This document shows positions 42,875 through 51,206 of a stretch of DNA of 64,000 bases, piece by piece. A model generated the notes under the pieces. The model made no database searches and was not told where the DNA came from. It was given only the letters and a program-made list of their open reading frames with translations. Within the stretch, counting starts at the first letter, position 1. Every line of letters begins with the position of its first letter. A program made the translations under genes and the position numbers. This DNA is from Litoreibacter halocynthiae (GTDB lineage: Bacteria; Pseudomonadota; Alphaproteobacteria; Rhodobacterales; Rhodobacteraceae): positions 806,001-870,000 of the forward strand of contig NZ_SOBH01000002.1 of NCBI RefSeq assembly GCF_004365635.1, read 5' to 3'.

Positions 42875-43192
42875 TTTCGCTCCGTTCGGAAGGTATGACT
42901 TCGGCTGTTCGTTCTCCCCAACCTAAGTCAATTTGGCCCAGCGGTTCATGCAGGCCAATGCTATCCACAGCCGCGCGTAAACAGGTTGATTGTTTGAAAT
43001 CATGCTGCTTGAGTATTCAAACTGTATATCTGCACGAGGGGGCAAGCGATGGAAGGCTGGAACTTGCAGACATGTTTTGGCAGCCCGCATTGCAGGCATG
43101 AAAACGGTTTTGCAGAGCTTAAGCGGAACTTCTATCTTTTCGAGGGCAGAAGAATTCAGCCTGTCTTTTTACTTTAGAAAGAGCCGACATTC
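42875..43192. other. 318-bp intergenic region with a dyad, no gene supported
   Basis: Between the terminator and the di-heme peroxidase gene there is an inverted repeat GTTTGAA (42992-42998) / TTCAAAC (43016-43022), followed by an AT-rich TGTATATC stretch that may be promoter sequence. Short open frames at 42895-43101 and 42990-43217 have no ribosome site and no recognisable domain. Confidence 0.4.
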
Positions 43193-44509
43193 ATGCGTCT
43201 ATTCATTCTTGGTCTGATGACACTGATCCCAAGCTATATCGTCGCGGGCGAATTGCCCGCACCGGTGACAGATGCTGACTATCGCTCGATCGCGAAAGCC
43301 GAAGCCGAGCTTGGGCAGTTGCTATTTTACGACCCGATCCTGTCGGGCAATAAAGAAGTGGCTTGCGCCACCTGCCACCATCCCCGCCTTGGCACATCGG
43401 ACGGGCTGTCGCTTGGGATTGGTGACGGGGGTATCGGCCTTGGGCCGGATCGCGTGGTCGATCCGAACAATCTGCCGGAGCAAAGGATACCGCGGAATGC
43501 GCCCGCTCTTTTCAACCTTGGCGCAAATGAATTTACGGTTCTTTTCCACGACGGCAGGATAGCCCTGGATCCATCAAGGCCGAGCGGGCTGCGCACCCCA
43601 CTTGATGATGATATGGTTACAGGGTTTGCCAGCTTGCTGTCGGCACAAACCATGTTTCCGGTGCTAAGCGCGGATGAGATGGCTGGTCACTACAGCGAAA
43701 ACGATGTGGCCAAAGCAGTGCGTCAAGGATTGTTAACTGGGCAAGGTGGTGCGTGGGATATTATCGCAAGACGCGTTGCCGCCCTGCCGGACTACGTTGA
43801 GCGTTTCACGACGGTCTATCCGCATATCAACTCCGCTGACCAAATCGGCTTCACCGACATTTCTAACGCCATCGCAACATTCATGGAGTTTGAATGGCGT
43901 TCGGACACGTCTCCATTTGATGCATTCCTGCGCGATCAACAGGAGTTATCAGAACTGGCATCCGAAGGTATGACGCTGTTTTACGGTGATGCCGGATGCT
44001 CAACCTGTCATAGCAGGGCCTTTCAGACAGACCACAAGTTCCACGCGATGGGGGCACCACAGATCGGGCCGGGCAAGGCCGCGCGATTTGAGTCACATGC
44101 GAAAGATGAAGGCCGGTTTCGCGTGACTGGCGATCCGTCAGACTTATACAAGTTCCGCACACCCTCCTTGCGCAACGTGGCCATCACCGCCCCTTACGGG
44201 CATGCGGGTTCACATGCGTCACTTCAAGCGTTTATTAAAGACCATCTCGATCCCGTTGCGGCCCTGAAGCTTTATGATCCGGCGCAACTGGTCTTGCCGC
44301 AGTTGCAGGTAGATGACCTGCGCGCTCTTGAGGATAGCGCGGAAATGTCAGCAATAGTCTCGGCAGTCGAGCAATCTCCTGTGCACCTAACCGATGCAGA
44401 AATTGCGTCGCTGACAGCCTTCCTGAACAGCCTTACCGATCCCGATGCGATGCTAGGGCGACTTGGTGTACCTGACACTGTTCCGAGTGGTCTAAGGGTG
44501 CCAAATTAA
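43193..44509 (+). CDS. MauG/cytochrome c peroxidase-like di-heme protein
   Basis: The 438-aa protein has a signal peptide ending near IVAGE and two haem c motifs, CATCH at 58-62 and CSTCH at 269-273, the layout of bacterial di-heme peroxidases and MauG. RNAPALFNLG and KFRTPSLRNVAITAPYGHAG are family hallmarks. A longer central region (about 115-200) separates the haems than in classical CcpA. It is periplasmic and may reduce peroxide or oxidise a protein partner. It converges with, and overlaps by 4 bp, the FG-GAP protein gene. Confidence 0.9.
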   Translation: MRLFILGLMTLIPSYIVAGELPAPVTDADYRSIAKAEAELGQLLFYDPILSGNKEVACATCHHPRLGTSDGLSLGIGDGGIGLGPDRVVDPNNLPEQRIPRNAPALFNLGANEFTVLFHDGRIALDPSRPSGLRTPLDDDMVTGFASLLSAQTMFPVLSADEMAGHYSENDVAKAVRQGLLTGQGGAWDIIARRVAALPDYVERFTTVYPHINSADQIGFTDISNAIATFMEFEWRSDTSPFDAFLRDQQELSELASEGMTLFYGDAGCSTCHSRAFQTDHKFHAMGAPQIGPGKAARFESHAKDEGRFRVTGDPSDLYKFRTPSLRNVAITAPYGHAGSHASLQAFIKDHLDPVAALKLYDPAQLVLPQLQVDDLRALEDSAEMSAIVSAVEQSPVHLTDAEIASLTAFLNSLTDPDAMLGRLGVPDTVPSGLRVPN

Positions 44510-46029
44510 CGATCTGGCTTTTCAATCAACAAGGATTGGTCACCGTGGACTTCAGTCTGTGTGATCGAACCGTCCGGCCAAACCACTTGTATTACCGCGA
44601 TATTCTCATCACCAAGCCCGAAATGTAGCGGCAATGCGCTGCCACCGGCATGGCCACCACCGATACGCAAATGCTGAATCTGCCCGTTAACCGTCACCTT
44701 AGCCCCGATTGCATCGCGATTTCGACCGCGCTGGGACAACGACACTCCGAGCCAATGCGCTGTGTCGCCGACATTCCGGTAAATCCGCAACGGAGCCCGT
44801 CTGTTGACGACCACCAGATCAAGACGCCCGTCGCCGTCAAAATCCGCCAACGCCGCCCCGCGTGACCGCGCAAAATCTGCAACACCAGCGGCCTCGGCAC
44901 TTTCGTGAAACGTGCCGTCAGCGTTCTGAACCAACAGGTTGTTGGGGTCATTCATCGCATTGCTTGGCATCTGATCAACGTTCCCCTTGGCAATGAATAA
45001 ATCCAGCCGCGTGTCATTGTTAATGTCGCCAAACTGCGCGTGCCATCCGGTTGATGGGCGCCCGTCATCACCTGTGTGGGGCCGGTGTGCATAGGTGCCT
45101 ATTCCGAACGGAGCAGCAATATAGGTGCCATCCGGCATCGCCAATTGCATCAACTGGTCACCCATAGATGTCAGCATCACCTCATCAACGCCATCACCAG
45201 TCAGGTCAGCACTGGCAATGCCCATGCCCCACAACATTACCTTGGGCCAGCCATCGGCCTCGGTCAGAAAGCGTTGCTCGTCGATATCCCAAAGCTGTTC
45301 CTGACCGTCGCGGACATAATATTGGCGGTCATTGGATATCCGAAGTGTCCTGCGCCCGCGCGCGTCCGGCCCGGCCAGCATCGACAATGCGCAAAACCCT
45401 GGCGACAGGTCATGCGCATCATAGCCACCGCGATGTGGACGAAGGATCGTGTTGCTGTCACAAGTACCAAACGGACCATCCTCGTTGGCGCGATCTACGT
45501 AGTGTCCCAAAGCAATCACTGGACGCGTATCATCTTCCCACCAAGCCGTGAGGGAGGTTGTCCAGCGATCAGTTTGTGGGATACCCCATTGGGAAGTGAC
45601 ATCGCTGAACTGACAGCCCGCCTGCCCCTTCAGCACGACATCAGGCCCCACGCGCATCACATACAGGTCCGTCCATCCGTCCGCGTCAATATCAATTGGA
45701 TACGCACCAGTTGCTTTGGTTATCGGGTCAATACTGACCGGCTCAAAGCCAAAACCCCCGACATTTCGCAACAGCATCGCGGGATTTTCGCCGCCCGCCG
45801 CGAAAACATCCGCAAGCCCGTTTCGGTCACAATCAAAGACCGCCACGCCTCCGCCGACGAAGTGCTCCCAACCGCCATCATAGACATGCTCAGGAATTCC
45901 ACTCGACATATCTTCAAATCGGATTTCGGCTACGGCTGTGCTGCCAATACAATTGCCAATCAAGGCAATCCAGGTGAGTGCACCAAATCCAGCCCGCTGC
46001 AGCCGTCTTCGAACGCCAGTAAATCTCAT
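44506..46029 (-). CDS. FG-GAP/VCBS repeat protein with ASPIC/UnbV C-terminus (CRTAC1-like)
   Basis: The 507-aa secreted protein starts at ATG 46029 with a signal peptide (RRRLQRAGFGALTWIALIG to GSTAVAE); the start overlaps the ROK gene stop (ATGA). Calcium-binding FG-GAP repeats are seen as DCDRNGLADVF, DIDADGWTDLYVM, DLTGDGVDEVML, DINNDTRLDLFI and DFDGDGRLDLVVV. The C-terminal ASPIC/UnbV domain contains GAKVTVNGQ, GLGDENIAVIQVVWPDGS and a final beta segment. The function is unknown; the convergent di-heme enzyme is a plausible partner. Confidence 0.88.
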   Translation of the reverse strand: MRFTGVRRRLQRAGFGALTWIALIGNCIGSTAVAEIRFEDMSSGIPEHVYDGGWEHFVGGGVAVFDCDRNGLADVFAAGGENPAMLLRNVGGFGFEPVSIDPITKATGAYPIDIDADGWTDLYVMRVGPDVVLKGQAGCQFSDVTSQWGIPQTDRWTTSLTAWWEDDTRPVIALGHYVDRANEDGPFGTCDSNTILRPHRGGYDAHDLSPGFCALSMLAGPDARGRRTLRISNDRQYYVRDGQEQLWDIDEQRFLTEADGWPKVMLWGMGIASADLTGDGVDEVMLTSMGDQLMQLAMPDGTYIAAPFGIGTYAHRPHTGDDGRPSTGWHAQFGDINNDTRLDLFIAKGNVDQMPSNAMNDPNNLLVQNADGTFHESAEAAGVADFARSRGAALADFDGDGRLDLVVVNRRAPLRIYRNVGDTAHWLGVSLSQRGRNRDAIGAKVTVNGQIQHLRIGGGHAGGSALPLHFGLGDENIAVIQVVWPDGSITQTEVHGDQSLLIEKPDR

Positions 46030-47288
46030 GGGGTGCTCACACCAACAAGACTGTCTGTGGCCGCGGTCAAAGCAAGAGCAGTTGCCCCTTTTGCCCACAC
46101 CAAACCACCCCAAGCATGAGTCGCTATTTCACAAGGATTATTCCCGGGATGGAGCGTCAGCTTATGCACCTCGGACAACATGTCATCGGCATAAAGGTAG
46201 TCATATCGCATACGCTCCCCGGATAGAATAATCAGCCCGGGATCAAAGAGCTGAACGACATTTGCAAGGCCCAGCGACAGATATCGCGCTGCCCGATCAA
46301 AAATCGCTTTTGCTGCTCGATTGCCGGCCTTGGCTTCGGCGAAGAGAACCTCAAGCGATACATTCGCTCCTTGCGAAGTGGTCACCCCCAGCGCCGTCGC
46401 GGCTTCGCGGGTAAGAGCATAGTCAGCAAGATAGGCTTCCAAACATCCCCGCTGGCCGCAGCGACACAACGCGCCGTCGAGTTGAACCTTGGTGTGACCG
46501 AGCTCCAGCCCCATTCCACGTGCCCCGCGAAACAGCCTATTGTTCAGGACAAGCCCCATCCCGACGCCATGCTCTACGGTAACAACAGCAAAGTCAGATT
46601 TAGCCCGCCCGTCCCCAAACCAAAGCTCTGCAAGGGTGACGATGTTTGCGTCATTGTCCACAAAGACCGGGCAATTGGTTAGCGTAGCGAAAGCGGCTCC
46701 CAGCTCGGCATTTGTTTCGGTCAACAACGGAGACCATTCGACCACTCCGGTGTTGTTATCCACCATTCCGGAAATGCCGATACCGATGGCTGCTATATCG
46801 GATTCAGTCTTGCCTGCAACGTCGAGCAGTTGAGCAATCAACGGCTCAACTTCCGTTACTAGTTCTGCAACAGATCGGCGCTGTTGATCAGCGGGACGTG
46901 TCACTTCGGCAAGAATGCGTCCGACCGAGTCGGTCAAGACGGCCGAATGAACTCGGTCGGAAATGTTTACCCCGATGACGTGAAAACTGTCCGCAACAAC
47001 CGCGAGGGCAACCGGTGGTCGCCCACGGCTGGTCCCTTGCCGCGCAACATCTTCAACTTCTTGTAAGAATCCATCGGTTATCAGTTCCGCTGCAATACCC
47101 GTGACCGAACCCGCGCTGATAGATAAGGCGCGCGCCGTGTCAGCCCGCGCAGCCGTTCCATGCGCACGTACATGCTCAAAAACTTGCTTTCGCAAGGATC
47201 TTGATTGATCGTTGTGATCAGGCAAAATAGGCCCGCAACCAGGTGCAGCGGCTTGGGCTTCTACTTCGTTCATGAGTGCCTTCGACAT
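46026..47288 (-). CDS. ROK-family transcriptional repressor (XylR/NagC-like)
   Basis: The 420-aa protein has an N-terminal winged helix (RADTARALSISAGSVTGIAAELITDGFL) and a ROK sugar-kinase-like domain with the zinc motif CRCGQRGCLEAYL. The sequence VEHGVGMGLVLNN stands where kinases bind sugar. An alternative start at 47273 has a slightly better ribosome site. It is divergent from the xylose-type importer and is probably its sugar-responsive repressor. The FG-GAP gene is coupled to its end. Confidence 0.92.
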   Translation of the reverse strand: MSKALMNEVEAQAAAPGCGPILPDHNDQSRSLRKQVFEHVRAHGTAARADTARALSISAGSVTGIAAELITDGFLQEVEDVARQGTSRGRPPVALAVVADSFHVIGVNISDRVHSAVLTDSVGRILAEVTRPADQQRRSVAELVTEVEPLIAQLLDVAGKTESDIAAIGIGISGMVDNNTGVVEWSPLLTETNAELGAAFATLTNCPVFVDNDANIVTLAELWFGDGRAKSDFAVVTVEHGVGMGLVLNNRLFRGARGMGLELGHTKVQLDGALCRCGQRGCLEAYLADYALTREAATALGVTTSQGANVSLEVLFAEAKAGNRAAKAIFDRAARYLSLGLANVVQLFDPGLIILSGERMRYDYLYADDMLSEVHKLTLHPGNNPCEIATHAWGGLVWAKGATALALTAATDSLVGVSTP

Positions 47289-47512
47289 ACTTCAAGACCT
47301 AAAATAAATCACTGCACAATCCGACCGTAACTCCGAATTTTCAGCATTCTTCAACCATGAAGCCTGATAATTTGCCAAATGACAATATTATTTACTTCAG
47401 TCTCTAAATTTAATTTGACTCATGCCTGAGAGTCGGCTTTTATTATTGGAACGGATGTAAGGGCCGTGCCCCCTGCTTGAAGGCAGGGGGAGTAATTGTC
47501 TGGGAGGACACC
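47289..47512. promoter_or_regulatory. Divergent promoter region ROK/xylF with a leader hairpin
   Basis: The gap is AT-rich from 47380 to 47420, as expected for promoters. A GC-rich hairpin, CCCCCTGC (47469-47476) / GCAGGGGG (47483-47490) with a 6-base loop, ends 22 bases before the xylF ATG and about 11 before its GGGAGG site. It could stabilise the binding-protein mRNA or block leader degradation. No clear ROK operator palindrome was identified. Confidence 0.5.
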
Positions 47513-48538
47513 ATGAAAAAACTTATTGCAGCCGCCGTCATTGCGACGGTCGGTTTTAGCTCCGCCGCCTTTGCCGAAGGTCTTCGCATCGGCGTATCTT
47601 GGGCCAGCTTTCAGGAAGAGCGCTGGAAAATCGACGAAGCCGCGATGGTTTCCGCCATCGAAGCCAACGGCAACACTTACGTATCCGCCGACGCGCAATC
47701 TTCTTCAGCCAAGCAGCTGACAGACATCGAAGCCCTGATGAGCCAAGGCGTTGATGCGCTGATTATCAATGCTTGGGACAAAGACGCGATCGGCCCTGCG
47801 ATCGACGCCGCTGCCAACGAAGGCATCCCGGTTATCGGTTATGACCGCTTGATCGAAGACGACCGCACCTTCTACCTGACGTTCGACAACGTCGGTGTTG
47901 GCCGCATCATCGCAAAGTCGGTTGTAGCTGTTCAGCCAGAAGGCAACTATGCCATCATCAAAGGCGACCCGGGTGATCCGAACGCTGCATTCCTTCTGCA
48001 AGGCATGATGGAAGTGATCGGCGCAGACGTCGAAGCTGGCAAAATCAAGATTGTTGGCGAGGCTTTCTCCGATAGCTGGAAGCCTGAAAATGCTCAGAAG
48101 AACATGGAGCAAATCCTGACGGCCAACGACAATAACGTGGACGCTGTTCTGTCGGAAAATGACGGTATGGCCGGTGGTGTTGTCGCAGCGCTTAGCGCTC
48201 AAGGTCTGGTGATCCCTGTAGGCGGTCAAGACGGTGACTTGGCTGCGATCAACCGTGTCGCACGCGGCTCCCAAACTGTGTCGGTCTGGAAGGACGCGCG
48301 TGCTCTAGGCAAGGCCGCCGGCGAGATCGCCTCTGCACTAGCCTCTGGTACTGCAATGGCAGACATTGAAGGCGCCAGCATCTTCTCTGACGGTGAAAAA
48401 GGCACTCCGATCAACGCGATCCTATTGGAGCCGACACCTTTGACCCGCGACAACTTGAATGTTGCGATTGAAGCTGGCCACATCTCGAAAGAGCAGGCTT
48501 GCGAAGGTGCGATCGATGGTGTCGCAGGCTGCGAATAG
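47513..48538 (+). CDS. xylF: Xylose-type ABC transporter substrate-binding protein
   Basis: The 341-aa periplasmic family-4 (ribose/xylose type) binding protein has a signal peptide ending in SSAAFAEG. XylF-like text includes IGVSWASFQEERWKIDEAA, VDALIINAWDKDAIGPAIDAA and VLSENDGMAGGVVAAL. GGGAGG lies 5 bases before the ATG at 47513. It heads xylF-H-G, and the ROK regulator is divergent. Xylose is the likely ligand, but related aldopentoses or glucose are possible; no xylose isomerase or kinase is in view. Confidence 0.9.
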   Translation: MKKLIAAAVIATVGFSSAAFAEGLRIGVSWASFQEERWKIDEAAMVSAIEANGNTYVSADAQSSSAKQLTDIEALMSQGVDALIINAWDKDAIGPAIDAAANEGIPVIGYDRLIEDDRTFYLTFDNVGVGRIIAKSVVAVQPEGNYAIIKGDPGDPNAAFLLQGMMEVIGADVEAGKIKIVGEAFSDSWKPENAQKNMEQILTANDNNVDAVLSENDGMAGGVVAALSAQGLVIPVGGQDGDLAAINRVARGSQTVSVWKDARALGKAAGEIASALASGTAMADIEGASIFSDGEKGTPINAILLEPTPLTRDNLNVAIEAGHISKEQACEGAIDGVAGCE

Positions 48539-48554
48539 TCACAAAATGATTGAA

Positions 48555-48580
48555 CGGTGCCGAGGAATATCTCGGCACCG
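48555..48580 (+). terminator. Perfect 10-bp hairpin between xylF and xylH
   Basis: CGGTGCCGAG and CTCGGCACCG form a perfect 10-bp stem with a 6-base loop, 16 bases after the xylF stop and without a U-tract. It likely protects the xylF mRNA 3' end or partly stops transcription, giving more binding protein than permease. Confidence 0.7.
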
Positions 48581-48698
48581 ACGCCCTCTTGGCCAATAAC
48601 TTGCGACCGCCCGGCCAGCCACTGCTCCCCACACATTCGAATTCGGATTGGCCTCCAAACCGATTTGCATCAAAGCCATTCTCACGCTGGGACATCGT

Positions 48699-50021
48699 AT
48701 GACCGATTCAACCGAGACCCTGACCACATCCAAATCCGACAGCCCGAACTTGATCGCCAAGTTTCTTAAAGGCACCGAGCTCGACACCCGCCTGTTGGGG
48801 ATGTTCGGCGCATTAGCCCTGATCTGGCTTGGCTTTCATTTCTATGGCGCGATTTTCAACGGCTATGGCGCGATGCTAACACCGCGCAATCTTTGGAACT
48901 TATCGGTGCAGACGTCCTCTATCGGGATCATGGCAACCGGTATGGTTCTTGTCATCGTCACGCGCAACATCGACCTTTCCGTTGGTGCATTGGTTGGCGT
49001 CACCGGCATGACGATGGGGCTGCTGCAGGTTGAGTTTTTGCCGCAATATCTGGGGCTTGGAAATCCGTTTATCTGGATCATCACTGCGGTAACCGGTATC
49101 CTTGTTGGCGCTATGATTGGGGGCTTCCACGGCTGGTTGATCGCCTATCGCGGCATCCCGGCCTTTATCGTTACACTGGGCGGTTTGCTCGTTTGGCGCG
49201 GTGCGGCCTTCTTGTCGAACAACGGCAAAACGATTTCTCCGGTAGACTCTACTTTTCAACTGCTTGGTGGCGGCCCTTATGGAACCATCGGCGCTACGGG
49301 AAGCTGGATTGTTGGTGCTTTGGCCTGTGTCGCTATCATCTGGATGCTCATCGCGGGTCGTCGAAGCCGCATGGCACACGGCTTTCCCCTACGACCGATC
49401 TGGGGCGAGGTAACCGTAGGAGGTTTGGCGTGCAGCTTGGTCGTTGGCGCGGTACTTTTGGTGAATGCCTACCCTTGGCCCAAAGGCATCATCAAACAGT
49501 ATGCCGCCGCCAATAACATTACAGTCCCTAAAGAGGGGTTATTCATCAGCCACGGCTTCGCCATACCGGTTCTAATCCTTTTCACTGTCGGCATTCTGAT
49601 GACTATTCTGGTTAATCGCACGCGGTTTGGACGCAATGTCTTTGCCATCGGCGGGAACCCTGAAGCCGCAGCCCTTGCCGGTATCAACGTCAAATGGATG
49701 ACACTAAAAATCTTCGCCTTGATGGGCGCGCTTGCTGGTTTGGCAGCCGTTGTGGCGTCAGCCCGCCTAAATTCGGCCACGAACGCACTAGGATTGCTGG
49801 ACGAGCTTTACGTTATCGCGGCTGCCGTCATCGGCGGCACATCTCTCGCGGGCGGTGTTGGCACGATCTACGGTGCTATTCTAGGCGCGTTGGTCATGCA
49901 ATCGCTGCAGTCCGGAATGGTGCTGATCGGGTTCGATACTTCCGTCCAGCAAATCGTCGTGGGCTCCGTCCTCGTCTTCGCCGTCTATCTTGATAATCTT
50001 TATCGCAAAAAAGCCAAATAG
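48699..50021 (+). CDS. xylH: Xylose-type ABC transporter permease
   Basis: The 440-aa CUT2 permease of XylH type is longer than RbsC because of extra helices. The motif VTRNIDLSVGALVGVTGM and the C-terminal IAAAVIGGTSLAGGVGTIYGAILGAL are characteristic. The ATG at 48699 begins the conserved cytosolic N-terminus; a frame from 48648 lacks support. It is followed by xylG after 11 bp. Confidence 0.92.
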   Translation: MTDSTETLTTSKSDSPNLIAKFLKGTELDTRLLGMFGALALIWLGFHFYGAIFNGYGAMLTPRNLWNLSVQTSSIGIMATGMVLVIVTRNIDLSVGALVGVTGMTMGLLQVEFLPQYLGLGNPFIWIITAVTGILVGAMIGGFHGWLIAYRGIPAFIVTLGGLLVWRGAAFLSNNGKTISPVDSTFQLLGGGPYGTIGATGSWIVGALACVAIIWMLIAGRRSRMAHGFPLRPIWGEVTVGGLACSLVVGAVLLVNAYPWPKGIIKQYAAANNITVPKEGLFISHGFAIPVLILFTVGILMTILVNRTRFGRNVFAIGGNPEAAALAGINVKWMTLKIFALMGALAGLAAVVASARLNSATNALGLLDELYVIAAAVIGGTSLAGGVGTIYGAILGALVMQSLQSGMVLIGFDTSVQQIVVGSVLVFAVYLDNLYRKKAK

Positions 50022-50032
50022 GGGTCACGGGT

Positions 50033-50797
50033 ATGAGCACTAAACGAACTGGAACCCCACTTGTCGAAATGCGCGACATCTCGATTGCCTTCGGCGGCAT
50101 TCACGCGGTTGATGGTGTGTCGTTGGATTTGTATCCGGGCGAAGTCGTCGGTCTCTTGGGCCACAATGGGGCCGGCAAATCGACACTAATCAAATGCCTG
50201 TCCGGAGCCTATCAGGCGGACAGCGGCGAATTCTGGGTTGATGGAAAAAAGGCCACCATTGAAAGCCCCATCGACAGCCGCGATTTGAATATAGAAACGA
50301 TCTACCAAACGCTGGCACTGGCCGACAATCTGGACGCGGCCAGCAACCTATTTCTAGGTCGTGAATTGACCACCCCGCTTGGCTTCTTGGATGATGCCCG
50401 GATGGAGGCTGAAACCCGCAAGATCATGGCGCGGCTCAACCCTAACTTCAAGAAATTCAAAGAGCCTGTAAGTGCCCTTTCGGGTGGGCAGAGGCAATCC
50501 GTAGCGATTGCCCGCGCAGTCTACTTCAACGCCCGCATCCTGATTATGGATGAACCGACCGCCGCATTGGGTGTGCATGAAACGGAAATGGTTGCCGATC
50601 TGATCAAAGAGCTAAAAAGTCAGGGGCTCGGCATATTCTTGATCAGCCATGACACCCGCGAAATGATGGACCTTTGCGACCGTGTCGCGGTGATGAAGAA
50701 TGGGAAATTGATCGGAAATGAGCGTGTCGAAGACGTCACCGAAGATGACATCTTGTCGATGATCATTATGGGCAAAAACCCGAAGAAGGCTGCTTGA
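50033..50797 (+). CDS. xylG: Xylose-type ABC transporter ATPase, single-domain form
   Basis: The 254-aa ATPase has Walker A GLLGHNGAGKSTLIKCLSG, signature LSGGQRQSVAIARAVYF and Walker B ILIMDEPTAALGVHE. It has one nucleotide-binding domain, unlike the double-domain XylG/RbsA of enterobacteria, and would work as a homodimer. It is the last gene of the importer operon. Confidence 0.92.
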   Translation: MSTKRTGTPLVEMRDISIAFGGIHAVDGVSLDLYPGEVVGLLGHNGAGKSTLIKCLSGAYQADSGEFWVDGKKATIESPIDSRDLNIETIYQTLALADNLDAASNLFLGRELTTPLGFLDDARMEAETRKIMARLNPNFKKFKEPVSALSGGQRQSVAIARAVYFNARILIMDEPTAALGVHETEMVADLIKELKSQGLGIFLISHDTREMMDLCDRVAVMKNGKLIGNERVEDVTEDDILSMIIMGKNPKKAA

Positions 50798-51206
50798 ACC
50801 CCAAACCGAGCTTTCCAGTCAGCGCCGCTTGGTCAACGCTTTCGCTGTGGCTGCCGATCTCCGCTCTTAGCGAGTTGAATACAGCGTAGCCGGCGATCCG
50901 TGCGGTGGCCCTTTTTACAGGCTGGAATGTCCTTCAGTAACGCCTCAATTTCCGCAGCAGCGCGACGCGCGCAGCTGCAACCAATTTGGATATAGCATCG
51001 TCAACCGCTTGGAAGTCACCTTGGTGATCCCGGGCCTTGCAGACACCTTTGATCAAATGCTGGCTTTCCAGCATTCGAACGATGGAACCAGCACTCGCAC
51101 GGCTGACCAAATTTACCGAAGCATGTCTCGTACAATCGCACCTTTAGGACCCCGTCCCAGAGCGCGTCGTCGTTTGACCCTTTCGCGTGCACTAGCCAAC
51201 TGGCAA
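50798..51206. other. 409-bp intergenic region, possible gene remnant on the minus strand
   Basis: No intact gene is supported. On the minus strand, roughly 50935-51140, a stop-bounded frame of about 65 codons without a start reads TRHASVNLVSRASAGSIVRM, then LESQHLIKGV, then ISKLVAAARVALLRKLRRY before a stop. It resembles the recognition helix and C-terminus of a MarR-like regulator, so it may be a decayed regulator gene. A plus-strand frame at 51009-51401 runs into the RTX gene antisense and is not credible. Confidence 0.35.

Noticed and set aside
42895-43217. Two short plus-strand frames before the di-heme peroxidase gene
   Set aside because: No ribosome sites or domains; the second overlaps the peroxidase start in another frame.
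45076-46119. 347-codon plus-strand frame antisense to the FG-GAP gene
   Set aside because: No signal, domain or ribosome site, whereas the minus frame has repeated FG-GAP motifs and a signal peptide.
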